This document shows positions 12,781 to 26,574 of a stretch of DNA of 64,000 nt, one piece after another. The stretch comes from Sipunculus nudus (lineage: Eukaryota > Annelida > Sipuncula > Golfingiida > Sipunculidae). The translations under genes and the position numbers were made by a program. A model generated the notes under the pieces. It made no database searches. It saw only the letters and a program-made list of their open reading frames with translations, and was not told the origin of the DNA. Each line of letters starts with the position of its first letter. Positions within the stretch are counted from its first letter, which is position 1. Location: assembly GCA_026874595.1 (NCBI GenBank), contig CM049316.1, positions 46,805,695 to 46,869,694 of the forward strand, written 5' to 3'.

Positions 12781-13660
12781 GTTGGTCTCTGGATCAGATA
12801 ACGTGATCATTTTTCTTCAAAGGCTGATTTACTGCTGGACTAATTGGAAATAAGTTTTGCCAGATGGTAGTGCTCAGGTTTAATCAGAGCTGCTGTGTAT
12901 GTGTTAGTTAGGGCTGGTAAAGTCTGTTTTTCTTGCTGCTGAGGCTGGCGGTCAGTTAAGGTCCAGGTGGGGGCTGTCAGGATGAAGGCTGGCAGCAGGT
13001 GGGCAGGGCTGGTGAGCTGGATGGACGCTCACATGATGCTGGAATCTCCCAAGTAAACAAAGATTAACATCAATCCCTGCTTCATTTATCATTCCTGGAA
13101 TATGTTCCCCACTGGTACAGCACTGTCAATCACTGTCAATCAAACTGACACATCACAAGTGCTTCTTCACCTCAACTGGCTGGCCAGAGGTATTCCAGGA
13201 AGCCGCTTGTTGGTACATTGTGGGTTCATGTTTTATTACAGATAACATGTCCAACCTGTCACACAAGTTAGCTGTCCTTGTTCCCTTTACCCATGAGTGT
13301 TTTGAAAACCAAACCCATTTACTTTTCCCGGTAGTGTACAGGAAAACATATCAGCCATTTTCTTTTTACCTGTGTGTTTGGATTCTTAGCCACTTTCTCA
13401 CCTAGCAGTGTTCAGTTTTTGCTGTACGTGTTTGTTTGATCCCTGCATATCAACCTCCATCCTGTCAGTACAAATCAGTATGGAGTTTGAGCAGGACGAG
13501 TTACATGGGCTGGCTGCTAACTTTTTCTTCTCCCAGGACCTTATGATTCATTTTGTAAATGTCAAAATCTCGAAAGTGCATGTGTTTGCTGGTCCTAGAC
13601 CAATGTATATCACTGTGCCAGTCATCAAAACTAAAGAAGTTCTTTAGATAAAGTCAATTT
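12781..13660. promoter_or_regulatory. Candidate regulatory island with tandem PBX-MEIS type sites
   Basis: The words CTGTCAATCA at 13123-13132 and 13133-13142 are exact, abutting copies. They are the reverse complement of TGATTGACAG, the composite site described for PBX with MEIS or PREP (TALE homeodomain) partners. Just upstream, at about 13090-13104, CATTCC and GGAATA form an inverted TEAD-like pair. Sequence around 12900-13030 is rich in GGCTGG and CAGG words. The site identity is seen in the sequence; enhancer activity is inferred. Confidence 0.45.
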
Positions 13661-14340
13661 GGTCATTTACATGTATTGTGTGGACTCAGAATAAAACACT
13701 GATTATAAAAATGCTTAAAAAATGGGTAACAATTGGATATTGTTTTTTAATAATAATCCATGTTTATCATTACAATTGGTTCTTGTACTTTGGATATTTT
13801 GATCATATACTAAATTATTTTAAAATGTATGGACTTGTGACCACTTCTTTAATTTATTTTGAATTGCAGTCAAACAAAACATGCTAACCTTCAACAGTAT
13901 TATCTGAGTGGTGTGTGAAAAATTTATGCTTTTCTTGCTGTGAAACCATGCTTGATTGTGTGATATTAATATATATAGGATTTATTTTAAAACATGAGAA
14001 AGAATTTATTGAGAACATTAGCAGCTTCTTCTTTATATAAAATTGAAATTCAACAAATAAAATAACTTTGATATTGGTTAAAACATTTGGATTAATTAAT
14101 TATCACTGCACAATGGGAACTGCCCTCTTGAAACAGTGGTGAAATTATTGTTCACAAAATAAATATTTCAATGATGAACATCCATCACAATGTTCAGTTG
14201 TGTTATTTGCCCTCATTTTAGGATTATTCATTCAAGTAATTAACTACAGCATCAGCCCTGTGCTTCAGTGTAATTAAGATTTTTAATATGAAGGTAATTC
14301 ACACAGAGTTAACAAATTCATTAAATATTTAAGCATATAT
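13661..14340. other. AT-rich sequence without supported features
   Basis: No supported gene. The open frame at 13678-13887 is AT-driven. Confidence 0.5.
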
Positions 14341-14960
14341 GAGGATTGAGCGATCGTAAATTCAGATAATGCAGGGTGCAGTGGCTGGTATTGGCATCAG
14401 TGACCTGATAATCATGGCATAACGCTCTGAAATGATCTGATGTGAACTGTAAAACTGGATTATCGTCGCACGATGTCAGCAAAATGAAGTCAGGACTGAC
14501 ACTTGCCTCCTCCTCAATATCTACTGGTCCATATTAGGACATGTAATACGGTGACAGAAGTTAACTGTCCACTTGGCTAAGCGGTCATTTAATAGACCGT
14601 CATACATTTTGTATGAACAGAAGGTCAGACTGCCACAGTCCTGTCACAGCTCATTCTGTCACTTCTGGTTCCTGGCTGTCCTCATCCAAGCATACCAAGG
14701 CAGCACTGCTTAACGGCAAGCTGTGATATTCATGTGCACTCAAAAAGTGTTATGACAATTCCAGTTAAAATAACGAGACTTTGATTGCAGCCATTCATTT
14801 TATCGGTCCCTCACACATGGCCTATCTGTGCAGCAGTTTTTCACGTATGAAGCATATTCATGAATTTTTACCAGTTAACTTTTATGTTTACAGCCTTTCT
14901 AATATCCTTCATTGTAAAAGCAAGGCCTTCAAACTAGTTTTGCTGCAGCAGTGATTAACA
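14341..14960. promoter_or_regulatory. Candidate regulatory island
   Basis: GC-richer, CpG-containing (CGATCG near 14351) and repeat-free, with an OTX-like GGATTA at 14457-14462. Called on composition and motif content only. Confidence 0.3.
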
Positions 14961-15156
14961 GTATAAATAAATACAGAGGTATTCAATAAAATCAGTACTT
15001 AACTTTTTTTTTCAAACTCTTCAGTAAAAAGTAACTTTATAACTATCTTCTAATCATCAATTTAGTTGTATAATACCCACGAATCTGAGTGATACTGTCC
15101 TCCTTATGTTCGTCCTCTTTAATAATATGGAAATTCATGACGCACTAGTGTCATTT

Positions 15157-15317
15157 TTGGGGGAAATGATACAGATAAAAATGATACAGGGAAAAATGAT
15201 ACAGGGATAAATGATACAGATAAATGATAAAGATAAAAATGATACAGGTGAAAATGATACAGGTGAAAATGTCAAAGGTGAAAAAGTCTCTGGGGAAAAT
15301 ATTGCAGGTAAAATGGT

Positions 15318-15352
<35 letters not shown>
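15157..15352. repeat. Short 15-bp tandem repeat followed by (TA)n
   Basis: About ten degenerate copies of a 15-bp unit (ATGATACAGGTGAAA-like; ATGATAC at 15181, 15196, 15211, 15239 and 15254), followed by a (TA)n run at about 15322-15351. Because 15 is a multiple of three, open frames appear on both strands (for example a repeated ENDTG peptide on plus). These are repeat by-products. Confidence 0.9.
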
Positions 15353-15354
<2 letters not shown>

Positions 15355-15980
15355 TGTCATTTATTTGATATTCATCCAGTGCTGTACACCTCCAGTATCA
15401 CACATACAACTTCATCATCAAAATAAGATAATTATATGAAAAGTATAAAAGTGTTGTCATTCGGAAAATTTATTCATTCTTGGTCTTGGTCTATAACATG
15501 AATACAAACCCACATCTGTATACATACACACACAGACATATGAATAATGGAAAGGTCCTGCATGAAATAGTCATCTTTAAGTGTTGTTTTTTCCCAACAA
15601 TTTCACCCCATTGTGGTTAGTCATTCTATTTTCAGCTCCTCAAACTGTAACCCCTTTCTAAACCACACCCTGGTACACCTAACACTTGGAGGGAGTACTC
15701 ACTTTAATATTCAGTTTTGAAAAAAATCCAAAGACTGGAACAAATTGTGTATTTAAAATTTATTGATTGGGCCCAGACAGAAGTACATCTTTAAGACAGT
15801 GTGGTCTGCAGTGGGAGGCCTTCTATTGTGTTATAAATACCAATCCTGTGAGTGGATATTAAATAGTTCTGCTCTGGCTATCCTTTTATTAACAGATGCT
15901 AGGTATAATTAGGTATTTGTGGGTCTGCCAGGTTGTGAATAGATTTAGGACAGTGACATAATGTCACATCTGTGGTCCTG
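15353..15980. other. Unique sequence without supported features
   Basis: No repeat, exon or RNA gene recognised. Confidence 0.5.
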
Positions 15981-16600
15981 GAAAGAAGTCATGACGGTGA
16001 TGTTTAAACATCAGATAATTACAGACAAGAACACTGGTGTTATTTGACCCGGGGCCGACTGATAGAATTTCTTAATTCAATAAGCACGTCCACTGAATCA
16101 TATTTGCATAGAGATATTCCTTTCTGATAACTTACATAACGAAACCCCCAGTAATTACTGGATACAAGCCTTTCTCATTTTAAGAATTTGACATTTGGAG
16201 GTAGGCCCATGTAACAGCCATGGATGCATACAGATCTCATGAGTATTAACGTGACAAGCTACATCTCAGCATGCCCAATGATTGATTTTACCGTAAAAAC
16301 TAGCAAGTCACACATTAGCTTCTGCCCTTGTGTATAAACAACTAATTAACCGAAAGGTATTATTGTCTTAATGGCAAACAACACAGGTCCGGCATATTGA
16401 CGAGCAGTGAAAACCATCATTATAAGCGGAGGTTTTATGGGTTTTATCAGGCTGTTAGAGAAGTTGATTCAGCTTGTTAAGGTAATTTTGAGTGAGAGTA
16501 GTCCATGTTCTTGAAGCAGTTTACTTAAATGTAATCAGCCGAGGAGCATTGTATTGCCTACTGGTGCAATGATACACTTTTGCTCCCACTAAAAAGCAAA
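15981..16600. promoter_or_regulatory. Candidate regulatory island
   Basis: A moderately GC-richer, repeat-free patch between AT-rich flanks. No strong single motif is claimed. Confidence 0.22.
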
Positions 16601-17960
16601 CACTAAATAACATTACTGGAAATCATTCGAGACACGAAAATTAAAAGCCAACAAAACGTAACACCAGCTTGAGGTGATGAAATATATATCAAAGGAAAAA
16701 CAACCAAAGCTTAAAATTAAATCTGTAAAAGTATACTGATAGAAGTAGAGTACTCTCAAAATTGAGTTAACACTGATGGAAAAACAAGGGAAACTACTAA
16801 AGTAGAGAAATGAAACATTGCACAATACAATGTACACCTATACCTAGTGTTATCTGAAATATAATAATTTGAAATTGATTATATTTATTATATTTATTAC
16901 ATTTATTGACTTTTTTTAGTGATCTATTCTTTTTTATATATTAATGAAAATTTGTAATTTCATAAGAATAGACAGGCCCACAGTGGGAATGGTACATTTG
17001 ATTAGAATGGGCTGAGCTTAAGTGAAATTCATTAAATCTGAGGGCAATCCCATAGGTTGAATTTACAAATGAAATTAATTGGTCCATGTGTTAATAGTGA
17101 CAAAAAATATGTTAATTAATGAATGGTTTGGGCATTTGGTGACAAATCGGCTTGATTCACAGTCACAGCAGGCAAGGGCTCAGTGATTAATGTATTAAAT
17201 AACAGGATCTGAACAGAAAACCCTCACTTATAATTATCAAAGATATTACCATTTTATATTGAAACTCTAAATAGACAACAGACTGCGGATTACCAATGCA
17301 TTATAGACCTGCACTGTGATAGGGGACTAGCTCTAAAATAGCATAAGATTTAAAAGCTCAAATGTCATTCTTGGATGATGGTGCGTATAACTCTAGTTTG
17401 ACAGTGAAATTAGGTAAATTAATTGTAGCTATATATTTTATTTTTTCATTTCATGTTCTGACATCTCTGTCACATTTACCTCTGGTAACTTCCATTATCT
17501 GTCATCTCAGGTTTATAATAATTTTATCAAGCATGACAATAACCATATACTAGTTGAAAATAAATATACTTAAAGTTTAAATGATAATCCTAGCTGTGTT
17601 CAGAAATATATAAAAATATATATAAAGTGCAAACTGACAGATTTATTCGACAGTATCAGAGGGTGTTGCAGGGGGCATTTTGGGAAATAGAATAATGTAC
17701 ACTTAATACCCAAAACAGTACCTCATTTTAATTCTGGCATGCATATCTCTCAATTAAATCATCTTTGTAATTTTTAATAAAGTCAGGCCCTTCACCTTGC
17801 ACTGGACACATTTGATATGTAGCAGAATTATTTGAGTTCAATTTACTCTCTTTAAGTGATATAATGTAACAGGTAGACAATCATATGTTATTATTTAATG
17901 GATGGAATTAAAATGTCCCGTATTGTTACACAGAATTAACCCTGTTATAATATCAGTATT
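16601..17960. other. AT-rich sequence without supported features
   Basis: Only short AT-driven frames are present. No exon or repeat is supported. Confidence 0.5.
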
Positions 17961-18500
17961 AATTAAATCAAGCAGATTATACTTCTTAATGCTAGCTCAG
18001 CTTCAGCATAGTTTAATATGTGGATATTCTGTTTCCGTAGTCCGCTTTCATGGGTGCAACATTCTGTCTTCTGATATGAATTCTGACACATTTTATCTTT
18101 GGACATGTTCTCACCGGTTTGGTTAGACATCGCACCAAAATATGGATTTATGAGACAGGTGGTGAAGATTATCTCCCATGAGCCCTTGGAATCTGCCAAA
18201 CATTGTCATAGCATTTAGCACTCATTACAGTCAATCACATTAGATGCTGCTATGCTGCATTACAGAACTGTACCAGTTTTGCCACTTTAAGTTAAGCTGC
18301 TGCCATAAGTCTGTATGTCTGCTGCAAATATTCCATTGACAGCCAACTGGACTGTATGGAAGAACTGCTTTCTGATGACGGTGGATTGTTGATTATCCAT
18401 AAGAGAATGTCAAGTCACAGCGTGACCATGTCACCAACAACAGCATCTGATGAAATAAATCATAGATTATCTAGTTAAGGTTGCCTTAAGTCACCACCAA
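17961..18500. promoter_or_regulatory. Weak candidate regulatory island
   Basis: Slightly GC-richer and repeat-free. AGTCAATCA near 18229 resembles the PBX-MEIS word at 13123, but the match is incomplete. Weak call. Confidence 0.18.
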
Positions 18501-19080
18501 CATGTCAGTAATATTTCAGAATTCTGCATAAGCTAGTTATCCTTTGTCCTGTTACACTAATTGTGCCTTTAATAATAATCAAAAATTGAATACGGTATTG
18601 ATTAAGGAATCATCTTTGGGTAATGTAGTAGGAATGTTTGCAATGTTTATGGAATCCTCCAGTGATCAACAGAGATTGTAAAGGGTTAATTTTTTTAGAA
18701 GGGGGACAGAGATTATAAAGGTTTTTTTTTTCTTGAGAAGGGGTATCTACTCTTAAGTAGATGGATATACACTTTTCATATCATGACATATTAAATTTAG
18801 GATAAAAAAAAAACTAAAAAATTAAAAACAAAAAGTTCGATCATAATTTGGTACATCCTCTTAGACATTGAAAGGTTACAGTATATTTTTGCATATATGT
18901 ACTTTCCTCAATAGATTTGATGGGTTCAAGGCATGACATGTTTCATTATTAGTATGAAAAATGTCCCCCAGCAAATTTTTATTCACAATGCCCAAAGTAG
19001 GTGCATTTTCTTACCAGTGTGAATAAAATGGACAATCGGGCACAATGTTCTTTTAATCTTCATTCTCTGGACTGTTGTCT
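18501..19080. other. AT-rich sequence without supported features
   Basis: Contains homopolymer runs such as a poly-T near 18722. Nothing else was recognised. Confidence 0.5.
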
Positions 19081-20030
19081 GACTGTAAATTACCTTTCAT
19101 TTTGAAAACATCGCAATAATTATGGCTTGACAACCTTTATTTTGCTGAGGGCTGGTCCATGATTTAATAACAGGGATTTAAAGATATCAAAATATGCAGT
19201 TTGTGCAGCATATCAGACAAGATGGAGTACAAGTCAAGTTTGCCCAAAATATCATTCCATTAGCAGCAAAGTGGAGAGTGACTGGGGGCCAGGGAAGCCA
19301 ATGATTGCTGACAGTATTGACATTTGCAATGCCGGGTCTTTGCGTTTCATCTCATTATTAATAGTTTTGACACCTTGCAGTCAATAGTGTTTACTGACAA
19401 TGCTGTGGGAGCTTACTTCTGTCATTGATCCACTTCACTAAATCCAATTGGTGGCTCTCGGAGGCCCTCCAAGTCGACACAATGAAGTCAATGATATTGT
19501 TTTTAATAAGCCTTTATCTGTTTGGGGCAGAAGTCACACGCACAGGGTCAGCCTCTCAGGCTCATCACAAGTGCTCAACATGTACATTTAATATAATCAG
19601 CAATTACTGCTGAAAGCCCTGGTGAGATCTACAATTAATATGCCAGAGAAATTCGTCCCAAATCAATCCATGGCAAGCCCGTGGAGTGCGTCTCAATTTT
19701 AGCCAGTCAGCCCTTCTGCTTGTCTGTGAGTCTGCGTAATAACATGGTAGCAATTAGCTGCCTGTTCCGAATGTTGATGATAATAGGGGACAATTGGATT
19801 ATGTTGTGTGTCCCACCCCAAATTTGCCACCTTGGCCCATGAAACAAAGCTTCCACAGGGAATCAGTGGTGGCCCAAGAAGATAATTCCTACTTGGAAAC
19901 TCAAAAACAAGATTGTTTGGGCGGGAGCAGTGAAAGTTAGATGATAGAATCCATAGACCTGACAGTTTATCAAATGGCCTTTCATTACCAGTTTGGAGTA
20001 ACTAGGTTAAAAGCATCACCCTATAATGAA
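19081..20030. promoter_or_regulatory. Candidate regulatory island
   Basis: About 950 bp of GC-richer, repeat-free, complex sequence, with its densest part at 19240-19940. The 62-codon frame at 19425 lacks splice support, so I read this as possible conserved non-coding DNA. Confidence 0.3.
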
Positions 20031-20439
20031 GATGTTTAAAACCTATTGCAGAAATCTTTTTTCTTGTATACATTTCCTCTTTTTTTCCTCTTCTTTCTCT
20101 GCACCCATTATTTGAATATTTTTCTAAACTGTGTCACAAACTTATTCTACTGCACACCACTCATGAATCACTCTTCTTCAGTGGAGGTAGACAGTAGAGG
20201 CAACAAAATCTCCTGAGTGTCAAATGTGTGTAACAACAAGAGAAAAAGGAACAAACTGGAAAATTAGGGAAATATTTAAATCTCCATTACTGCAATATCA
20301 AATGTCACAAGTCTTTATACTTGTTCTTGAACCTTGTAAGCTTGTTTAGTGACACCTGCTAAGAGAATGAAATGACTGATTTCAAAGTAATTTTGCTGAA
20401 TTTTATGAAAGTTAGAATGTGCTTATAAAAGGGGTTAAA

Positions 20440-20525
20440 GGATGTTTCAGACCAGGACTTTTCAGACCATGACATTCTGGATTAGGACATTTTGGACTAG
20501 TATATTTTGGACAGGCCTTTTTGCA
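20440..20525. repeat. Degenerate 15-bp tandem repeat
   Basis: About five imperfect copies of a unit like GGACATTTTGGACTA, spaced about 15 bp (TCAGACC at 20447 and 20462, then diverging). Confidence 0.75.
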
Positions 20526-23250
20526 TTGGAGGACAGGTCAATATTATTGTCATAAAATAACGAATTATATTTTACTTCTTGAACATGACAATGTATCAGT
20601 TTAATTGTTAAATTGTTAAAACAAGTGTGCAAGAACAACACCATCACAGAATATGTGAACTTTCATGAAGATTTTTCATAGAATCAACTGAAATATCTGT
20701 GCATCATTACTGTAATTTCTGTAGTTAATGTCACAGTTTATTAACAAAATATGTTATTTCATCATACCATTTTTACTTTTTCATACAGTTAACTGCCCAG
20801 AAAAACCTGTATTTTTTTCGTTAAAGTTGCCACAAAATGAAATATTTATAGGTAGAATTTTAATTTTAAAAAGAAAATATAGTTTGAAGACAATTTGTTC
20901 AGTAATAATTTATATAATTTGATCAACCTTTTTTAGAACCATATTTTAACTCTTGGTGGTTATAATAAAATGTTTAATGCCATAAAAACTAGTAATTTTA
21001 TGCAACAAAAACCTGTAACAGTACTGTGTTGAGTGAAGAAATTTACAAGGTAAAATACCATATCAGTAAGATAAGAGGTTTCTATGTGGATCTGATGATG
21101 TTATTTGATCATCCTGTGGATTGTAACATTTGAATTTATCTAGTGGCTTATAAGGTGAAATGCCATGGATCAGAAACACCTGGAATGGCATCTGGTTTGA
21201 TGATAACCACAGTATTAAACAAATAGAAGTGACTATTTCAGATACACTATCAGTTAATGTTTTCTGAAATGTAATTAATATCTGGTTTGAATACACATAT
21301 TATTTAAGTTGATTTTATTTCTTTGAACAAGGAAATCACTGGGCTTGAAACTAAGCTGTATACATATATAGGGTACAATATATTTATTGTATCAGTAATT
21401 TTTAGATGGTTACATAATAGACTGAATGGATATTATGCATATTTCAATAATATTATTTGTTTGCTGAAAAGTTTATCTTTTGAAACACAGGGACATTTTA
21501 TTACTAGGAGAACAATGTCCTTATGCTTATTAACAAACTAATTAACTTATTTTAAAGAGAATATTTATGTCAGAGCAACTCATGAATTTATTGTAGCATT
21601 TCCTAATATTATTTATTGCAGAAAATGTTATTTATTAGTGGAAAATGAAATATGAGAACTGCCCTCCAGATTTGTTGGAAACAGTCTATTGGTTAGTTTA
21701 AAAATATTTTCAGTATAAAATAACTTTGACAGTACTGAAATGTGTAAGGATTTTTCAACTGGAATATTTCATGTGTGGACCAGTAGCAGAAACAGGGGTC
21801 ATATGTTAATTGTTGGTCTGTACACATTATCTGTTAACACTGTCAGAAATGTTAATTGAACATAATACCTTAATTAAAAAACTAATTAGTTTCCTTTGAA
21901 GTCAAATCCATGCGTGCAGATTGACCTGACTAATTTTGTCACCTGTTTAGTGTCTTACCTCGTCTTTCCTATAAGATACCTACAGTTTAGACAGAGGAAG
22001 ATACATTCTTTGATCTTTAAATTGCTTGTGCCAGACCAGCTAAAGGGTATGTTTGACAAGCTTGTAGCTGTCACACTAGAAAGTCTGTGGTGCCATGCAA
22101 ATTTTTGGCCATGGGCCCACAGGACCAGGACATAAAAAAAACATGACCAAAATGCCCAATGTTGTTCAACCCTGTCAGTGAAAGCACCTTTTTCTTAGAC
22201 AAAATTGTTCTGTGGCATACAAACAGTAAGGGCAATGTTAAATAATGCCACAGTCCACAGACAACTTGCCGTTCAACTGTTCTGTGTTAACATGAACCAA
22301 TCTCAGAGAGATGTTCCTTATATAACCATGAAGGTGTGTTAAAACTTGCTTCCACATTTTCTTTGACTAGAAATTCTACTTTCTTTTCCAGGCTTCCATG
22401 TTGTCTCAATTTAGCCACGTGTGTCTATTTGCTATTTGTTTGTCTTTGCTTAACAGTTTTAACTCAGTTTATTTAATAATTTACTTTTTCCATGAATACT
22501 CTCTGTTGGCTTCTGTTACAATGAAAAGTAATATGTATAAATGTAAATTTTCTATTAAAAAGAATCATAGAAATGAAAGTTTCTTCCTCAACGTTAAAAA
22601 ATTATTAATTGAGTGTAGACTATGTAAAAAAAGATAAAAATTATGCAGAAACCTTTTCATTTGTGGTCAAGAATTTATGGTCTTGCCTTAATGTGATCTT
22701 GTAATATATAATTGAATTTTGTTACAATAAATCAGGGTTAAAAAACAGTTTCAGATTAATCATTTTCTCAAAAACCCTATTTTTATATCTTTTAAATATC
22801 TTTTTTATTTGATATCTAAATATTATTGAGGATGAATAAAATGTGAACATTAAAGTGTATCAGTAAGAGAATATACCTTTGTATAAACCAATTATGAATG
22901 AAGTAAATTGATTGTCTTATCATAAAATATTCTGAGCATATAATGGATGTACTTCAAGTACATATATAATTATGCTTTATTTGGATATTTTGCGGCAAAT
23001 GTTGTGGTATTGATATCTTCTAGCTTATTTCTGTTAATTTTGGTGTGACAAAAACTATTCAAAAATATGTTTTCAAATATTTAATTTTTTAACACTAGGA
23101 ATGTTATGGATGAATCAAGATCAGTGCTTTCAGATGTATACCGCTGATAAAAATATAATACCTACCGACTATGGAATAAAAAAATACAGACCACAGGAAT
23201 AACAAGAGGTTAGAAATAATTTTACAGCAGTCTATGGGCCAATTAGTTTA
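20526..23250. other. AT-rich sequence without supported features
   Basis: About 2.7 kb of AT-rich sequence. Short frames occur throughout, but none has coding composition or a clear splice context. ATGCAAAT octamer-like word near 22095. Confidence 0.5.
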
Positions 23251-24520
23251 AAACACTGGCAGGAATGTCAAGTCAGTTGAAGGGCAGCAGCTGTTTGGTA
23301 GTGACGTTGTGTATCGCTGTAAGATTAAGCCCTAAGTTTGTCAGTAGCTGTGGTCCCTTTTGCTTTCTCTGCAGTGGCAAAAAATGCTCACTAGTTGAAA
23401 AAGCAGCTCATAATTTCATGTTAGGCATGGTAAAAACACAGCAGTGAAAGAGGATCGTAGACAGTTTGCCATTATGTTCAGTACGCCAGGAGCATTCTGT
23501 GTTGCTAAGGGTACATCAATTACAATTAGGACATACTTTCATGAAAGAGGTGTCCACAGGGATGGGAGCTACAAAATAATTTCATAACTGACTCTGCTTT
23601 GTCAGAGAGTAATCCAATAATTGGCCATCCAATGTCCCATGAATCCAGCGTTTATTACCATGCCTTCATATCACGGGAGGTCTGGTCATCTGGACGGCAC
23701 TGTCAAGTGTCTAAGTATGATTGAAGCACCACATAATTTAATTTTCACTTCGATGGGTGAGATCATGCGGACCTCATAACCCTGTAACTGCCAATTTAAG
23801 CAAAAATGTTGGGTTCTTGGACAGGACTGGTGACAGGCGGATGGGCCTGAGCATCCGCAAGTATTATATTTAGTGGCCAGTCCACACGGCTGTCCGGGCA
23901 TTGGCGTCCCTCTGGTCAATTCTTTTAGTCATAAAACCAGCGGCTGATCTAGTTACCCTTCAGCTCTTTGTAAAAATGTCAGCCATCTCATGAGGTATGG
24001 CACTACCTATATCCATTCCCATATATTGTGGAAGGCACTTCATTTTGCCAGGATCAATGGAGAATACTTCAGCATAATTGGGTGTTTGGTCAAAACAATT
24101 AAGGCACGAATCACGGTGCAAGAACTTGTCAAAAATATCCATCGCATGTTAGTGAGCCACAAACTTTAACAGCCCTGTCTCTAGTAGTTTCCTCTTTGCT
24201 GGTTGTTCAAGTTCTCTCTCATCTCCCGGCAAAAACTATGACATTAATGTAATCAGCAGGCAGAAGAAAATATGTCTATGGCAATAGATGATCAGTTTTA
24301 TAGAGCCATCATAATGAATGGTATTCCGAGTTAGTATGCCAGCAAAGGTTTGCCCACCAGCCCTGCAATAACATCACATTTATGCCAGAGAGTTTCCGAG
24401 CTGAAATGAACTCACTCTGATTTAGGGTTTTCTGCTGAATTCTACTCCGAAAATGGGACTGTAAAGTCTCAGGGTACATTTCTCCTTCATCCAAGAAACC
24501 AAAATTTGTTCAAATATTAT
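23251..24520. promoter_or_regulatory. Candidate regulatory island
   Basis: About 1.2 kb of GC-richer, repeat-free sequence, densest at 23640-23960. ACAATTAAGGCACG at 24095-24108 resembles part of a miR-124 precursor but does not continue as one (see rejected list). Frames at 23686-23919 (minus) and 24309-24494 (minus) have no splice context that convinces me. Confidence 0.3.
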
Positions 24521-25190
24521 ATTAGATTAAGTTGTTTTTCACAGCATAATGTTTCCTCCTTGGCAGCTTGACAATTAAATGAAATTTATGTTCATCAGAA
24601 TTTTAGAAGGCAATTATTTAAAAGAGCTAATTAGGGGTGACCCTGAAAAAACATTGTCAGCTGATGGCATTTTGAAATGATATAAGAGAGGGAAAACAGA
24701 GGGAGAAACTTGTAAGAACATTTCAAGATTGTTTTGCCAATTTTCAATGAGCAACAAAGGATGTGTTAATTATTCTCACATAAATACAGGTTGGAAACCT
24801 GCTTTCATGTCTAGATCTAATTTATTTAGAGATATAAAAAAATGATGTATTATTACTAAATATGGTTGGTGACTCATATTACTGTAATAAAATTTTCATT
24901 TACTCCAGGCATATCATTTGTTAACTAAACATAAATCTGCCAAGGAACAAAATGTATCATGATCATCCTTTTATTCTTTAGATGATTCATGCCTGAAGGG
25001 AAATAAATATATTTTTACCATATAAAGTAATTGAAAAAAAAATTACTGATGCAAAAAAAAATCTTTAAATCTCTTGCTTGAAATCCATTGGATGTCATGT
25101 AAAAAGTCTCAGGTCATTAATTACAATAAGAAAAGATAAATTTATATGATGGAATGGGTCTTTTTTCACTTCTTTTAGTGATCAAGCTTT
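24521..25190. other. AT-rich sequence without supported features
   Basis: No gene, RNA or structured repeat recognised. Confidence 0.5.
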
Positions 25191-26393
25191 TTTGAAGGAC
25201 TGCAGTTGACTTAAATAGATTGAAGACCGCGGGGCATGAAATGAATTTGATACAAAAATCTGGTGAGACTGTGGACTAATCATGGAGCCAAACTCTGGAA
25301 ATAAAGAATTGAATTGATACTACTACAACAGAAATGGGGCTGGAGTTCTAATGGCTTCTTAGTAATAGACAGGAACATCAGAATGATGCGGAGTGTTATC
25401 ACCGGCCGGTCCATCTGGCCGCAAAAGTTTAACGAGCGGGCCAGGCTGAGTCGCGCCACACTTATTTAGCCATGCCAGCCCTGAGTTAAGTGCAGCACAC
25501 CATCGACAGGACCGGTAGCTCCAAGCTGGAGATAAAAGATTCCATAGACTCTGCGATGTGCGGCTCTAAGTCAATAAGGCCTCACCCCTGTCATGATATT
25601 CAAAGCATTTATCAATAACGTAGAGGACTGCGGCACCCAAATGATGAAATTTGTCCAGTGCAATCCAATAAATGAGCAGGGAGGGAGAGGAAACGCACTG
25701 TAATACAAGAGATAAATTTATCAATAAAGTATGGCTCAGTAGTCGGGCTTGATTTCATACGCACAATGTCAAATATCATATCATGCTCCGGTGGGCCATT
25801 CTTGTCAAATAGGACCACTTATTTTGTTTTACGTGTCTCGTGGGGGCACTGGCGCTCACTGATGGCCAATATGTTGTTCCACCAACAGAGGTTGCTTCTC
25901 GCCAACGTTCCGCAATCGTTTATCCTGGCAATGCCATGGCTGTCAGTCCCGCTCAGTCAAACCCATTGGAGGGAGAAAAAGAGTGCCAATTTGGTGTTTC
26001 ATTTTATCCATTGACTTCGGTGATGGGCCATCATTAAAAACAGAATAAGGAGGATTTCTTCAAGAATAGTCACCTCGTCCAATGTCACATGACAGGGGCC
26101 CATTCATACTGAAGCCGGTGATGACTTTACATATATAGGCATTGAACCTTTTATTCTTCTTCCCAATAGAAAGTTTCCATTAAAATACAGACAAGAAGAA
26201 AGTCCTCCTTGTTGAAATGCAAATCCTTGAGGGACCAGTATTAAAAATTAAATTTAGATGTGAGAGCTCCATTTCTTTAACACTTGGCTCCACCTCCCCT
26301 TAATGAGCTGCTTTAACCAAACCAGTTCGGTCTTTGACTTAAATATCTTCATGGCCTTCCATAACAGGAAGTGCTAGTTTCCGCTCCCTCTAG
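25191..26393. promoter_or_regulatory. Candidate regulatory island
   Basis: Line 25381-25440 is about 57% GC, while AT-rich stretches such as 11881-11940 fall below 20%. The patch at 25380-25560 contains CCGGCCGG and several CpGs. An ATGCAAAT octamer-like word lies near 26215. Overlapping frames at 25766-26037 exist in two registers, which argues against coding. Possible conserved non-coding element just upstream of a candidate exon. Confidence 0.33.
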
Positions 26394-26574
26394 GGGACAG
26401 CTATCCAAGTCCCCATTAAGGTTGTCTTGTGGGTATCAAAAGGCAAGGTGTATCCCAGATCTGCCCAGTTGTTTAAGACCTGTGAAGCTGAAATCTGCTG
26501 CTACGGTCAGTCACCATACAGCGCAGGTGATCAGCATGAAAACAAGGCAATCAGACACTCAGGAGCCTGGCATT
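26394..26574 (+). CDS. Possible internal exon of unknown gene
   Basis: A pyrimidine-rich tract ending CCGCTCCCTCTAG (to 26393) forms a good 3' splice site. GTAAGT at 26575-26580 forms a strong 5' splice site, although the exon ends in TT rather than AG. The 181 bp between them are open in one frame: one base completes a split codon, then 60 codons run to the donor in phase 0. The predicted peptide starts GQLSKSPLRLSC and ends QSDTQEPGI. It is polar, has no domain I recognise and no membrane segment. It could equally be a non-coding RNA exon or a chance pairing of splice-like words inside a conserved island. No adjoining exon was identified. Confidence 0.25.

Noticed and set aside
24095-24108. 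ACAATTAAGGCACG, as in a miR-124 precursor
   Set aside because: The match stops after 14 bases. miR-124 is otherwise almost invariant in animals, and the upstream arm cannot pair with it here.
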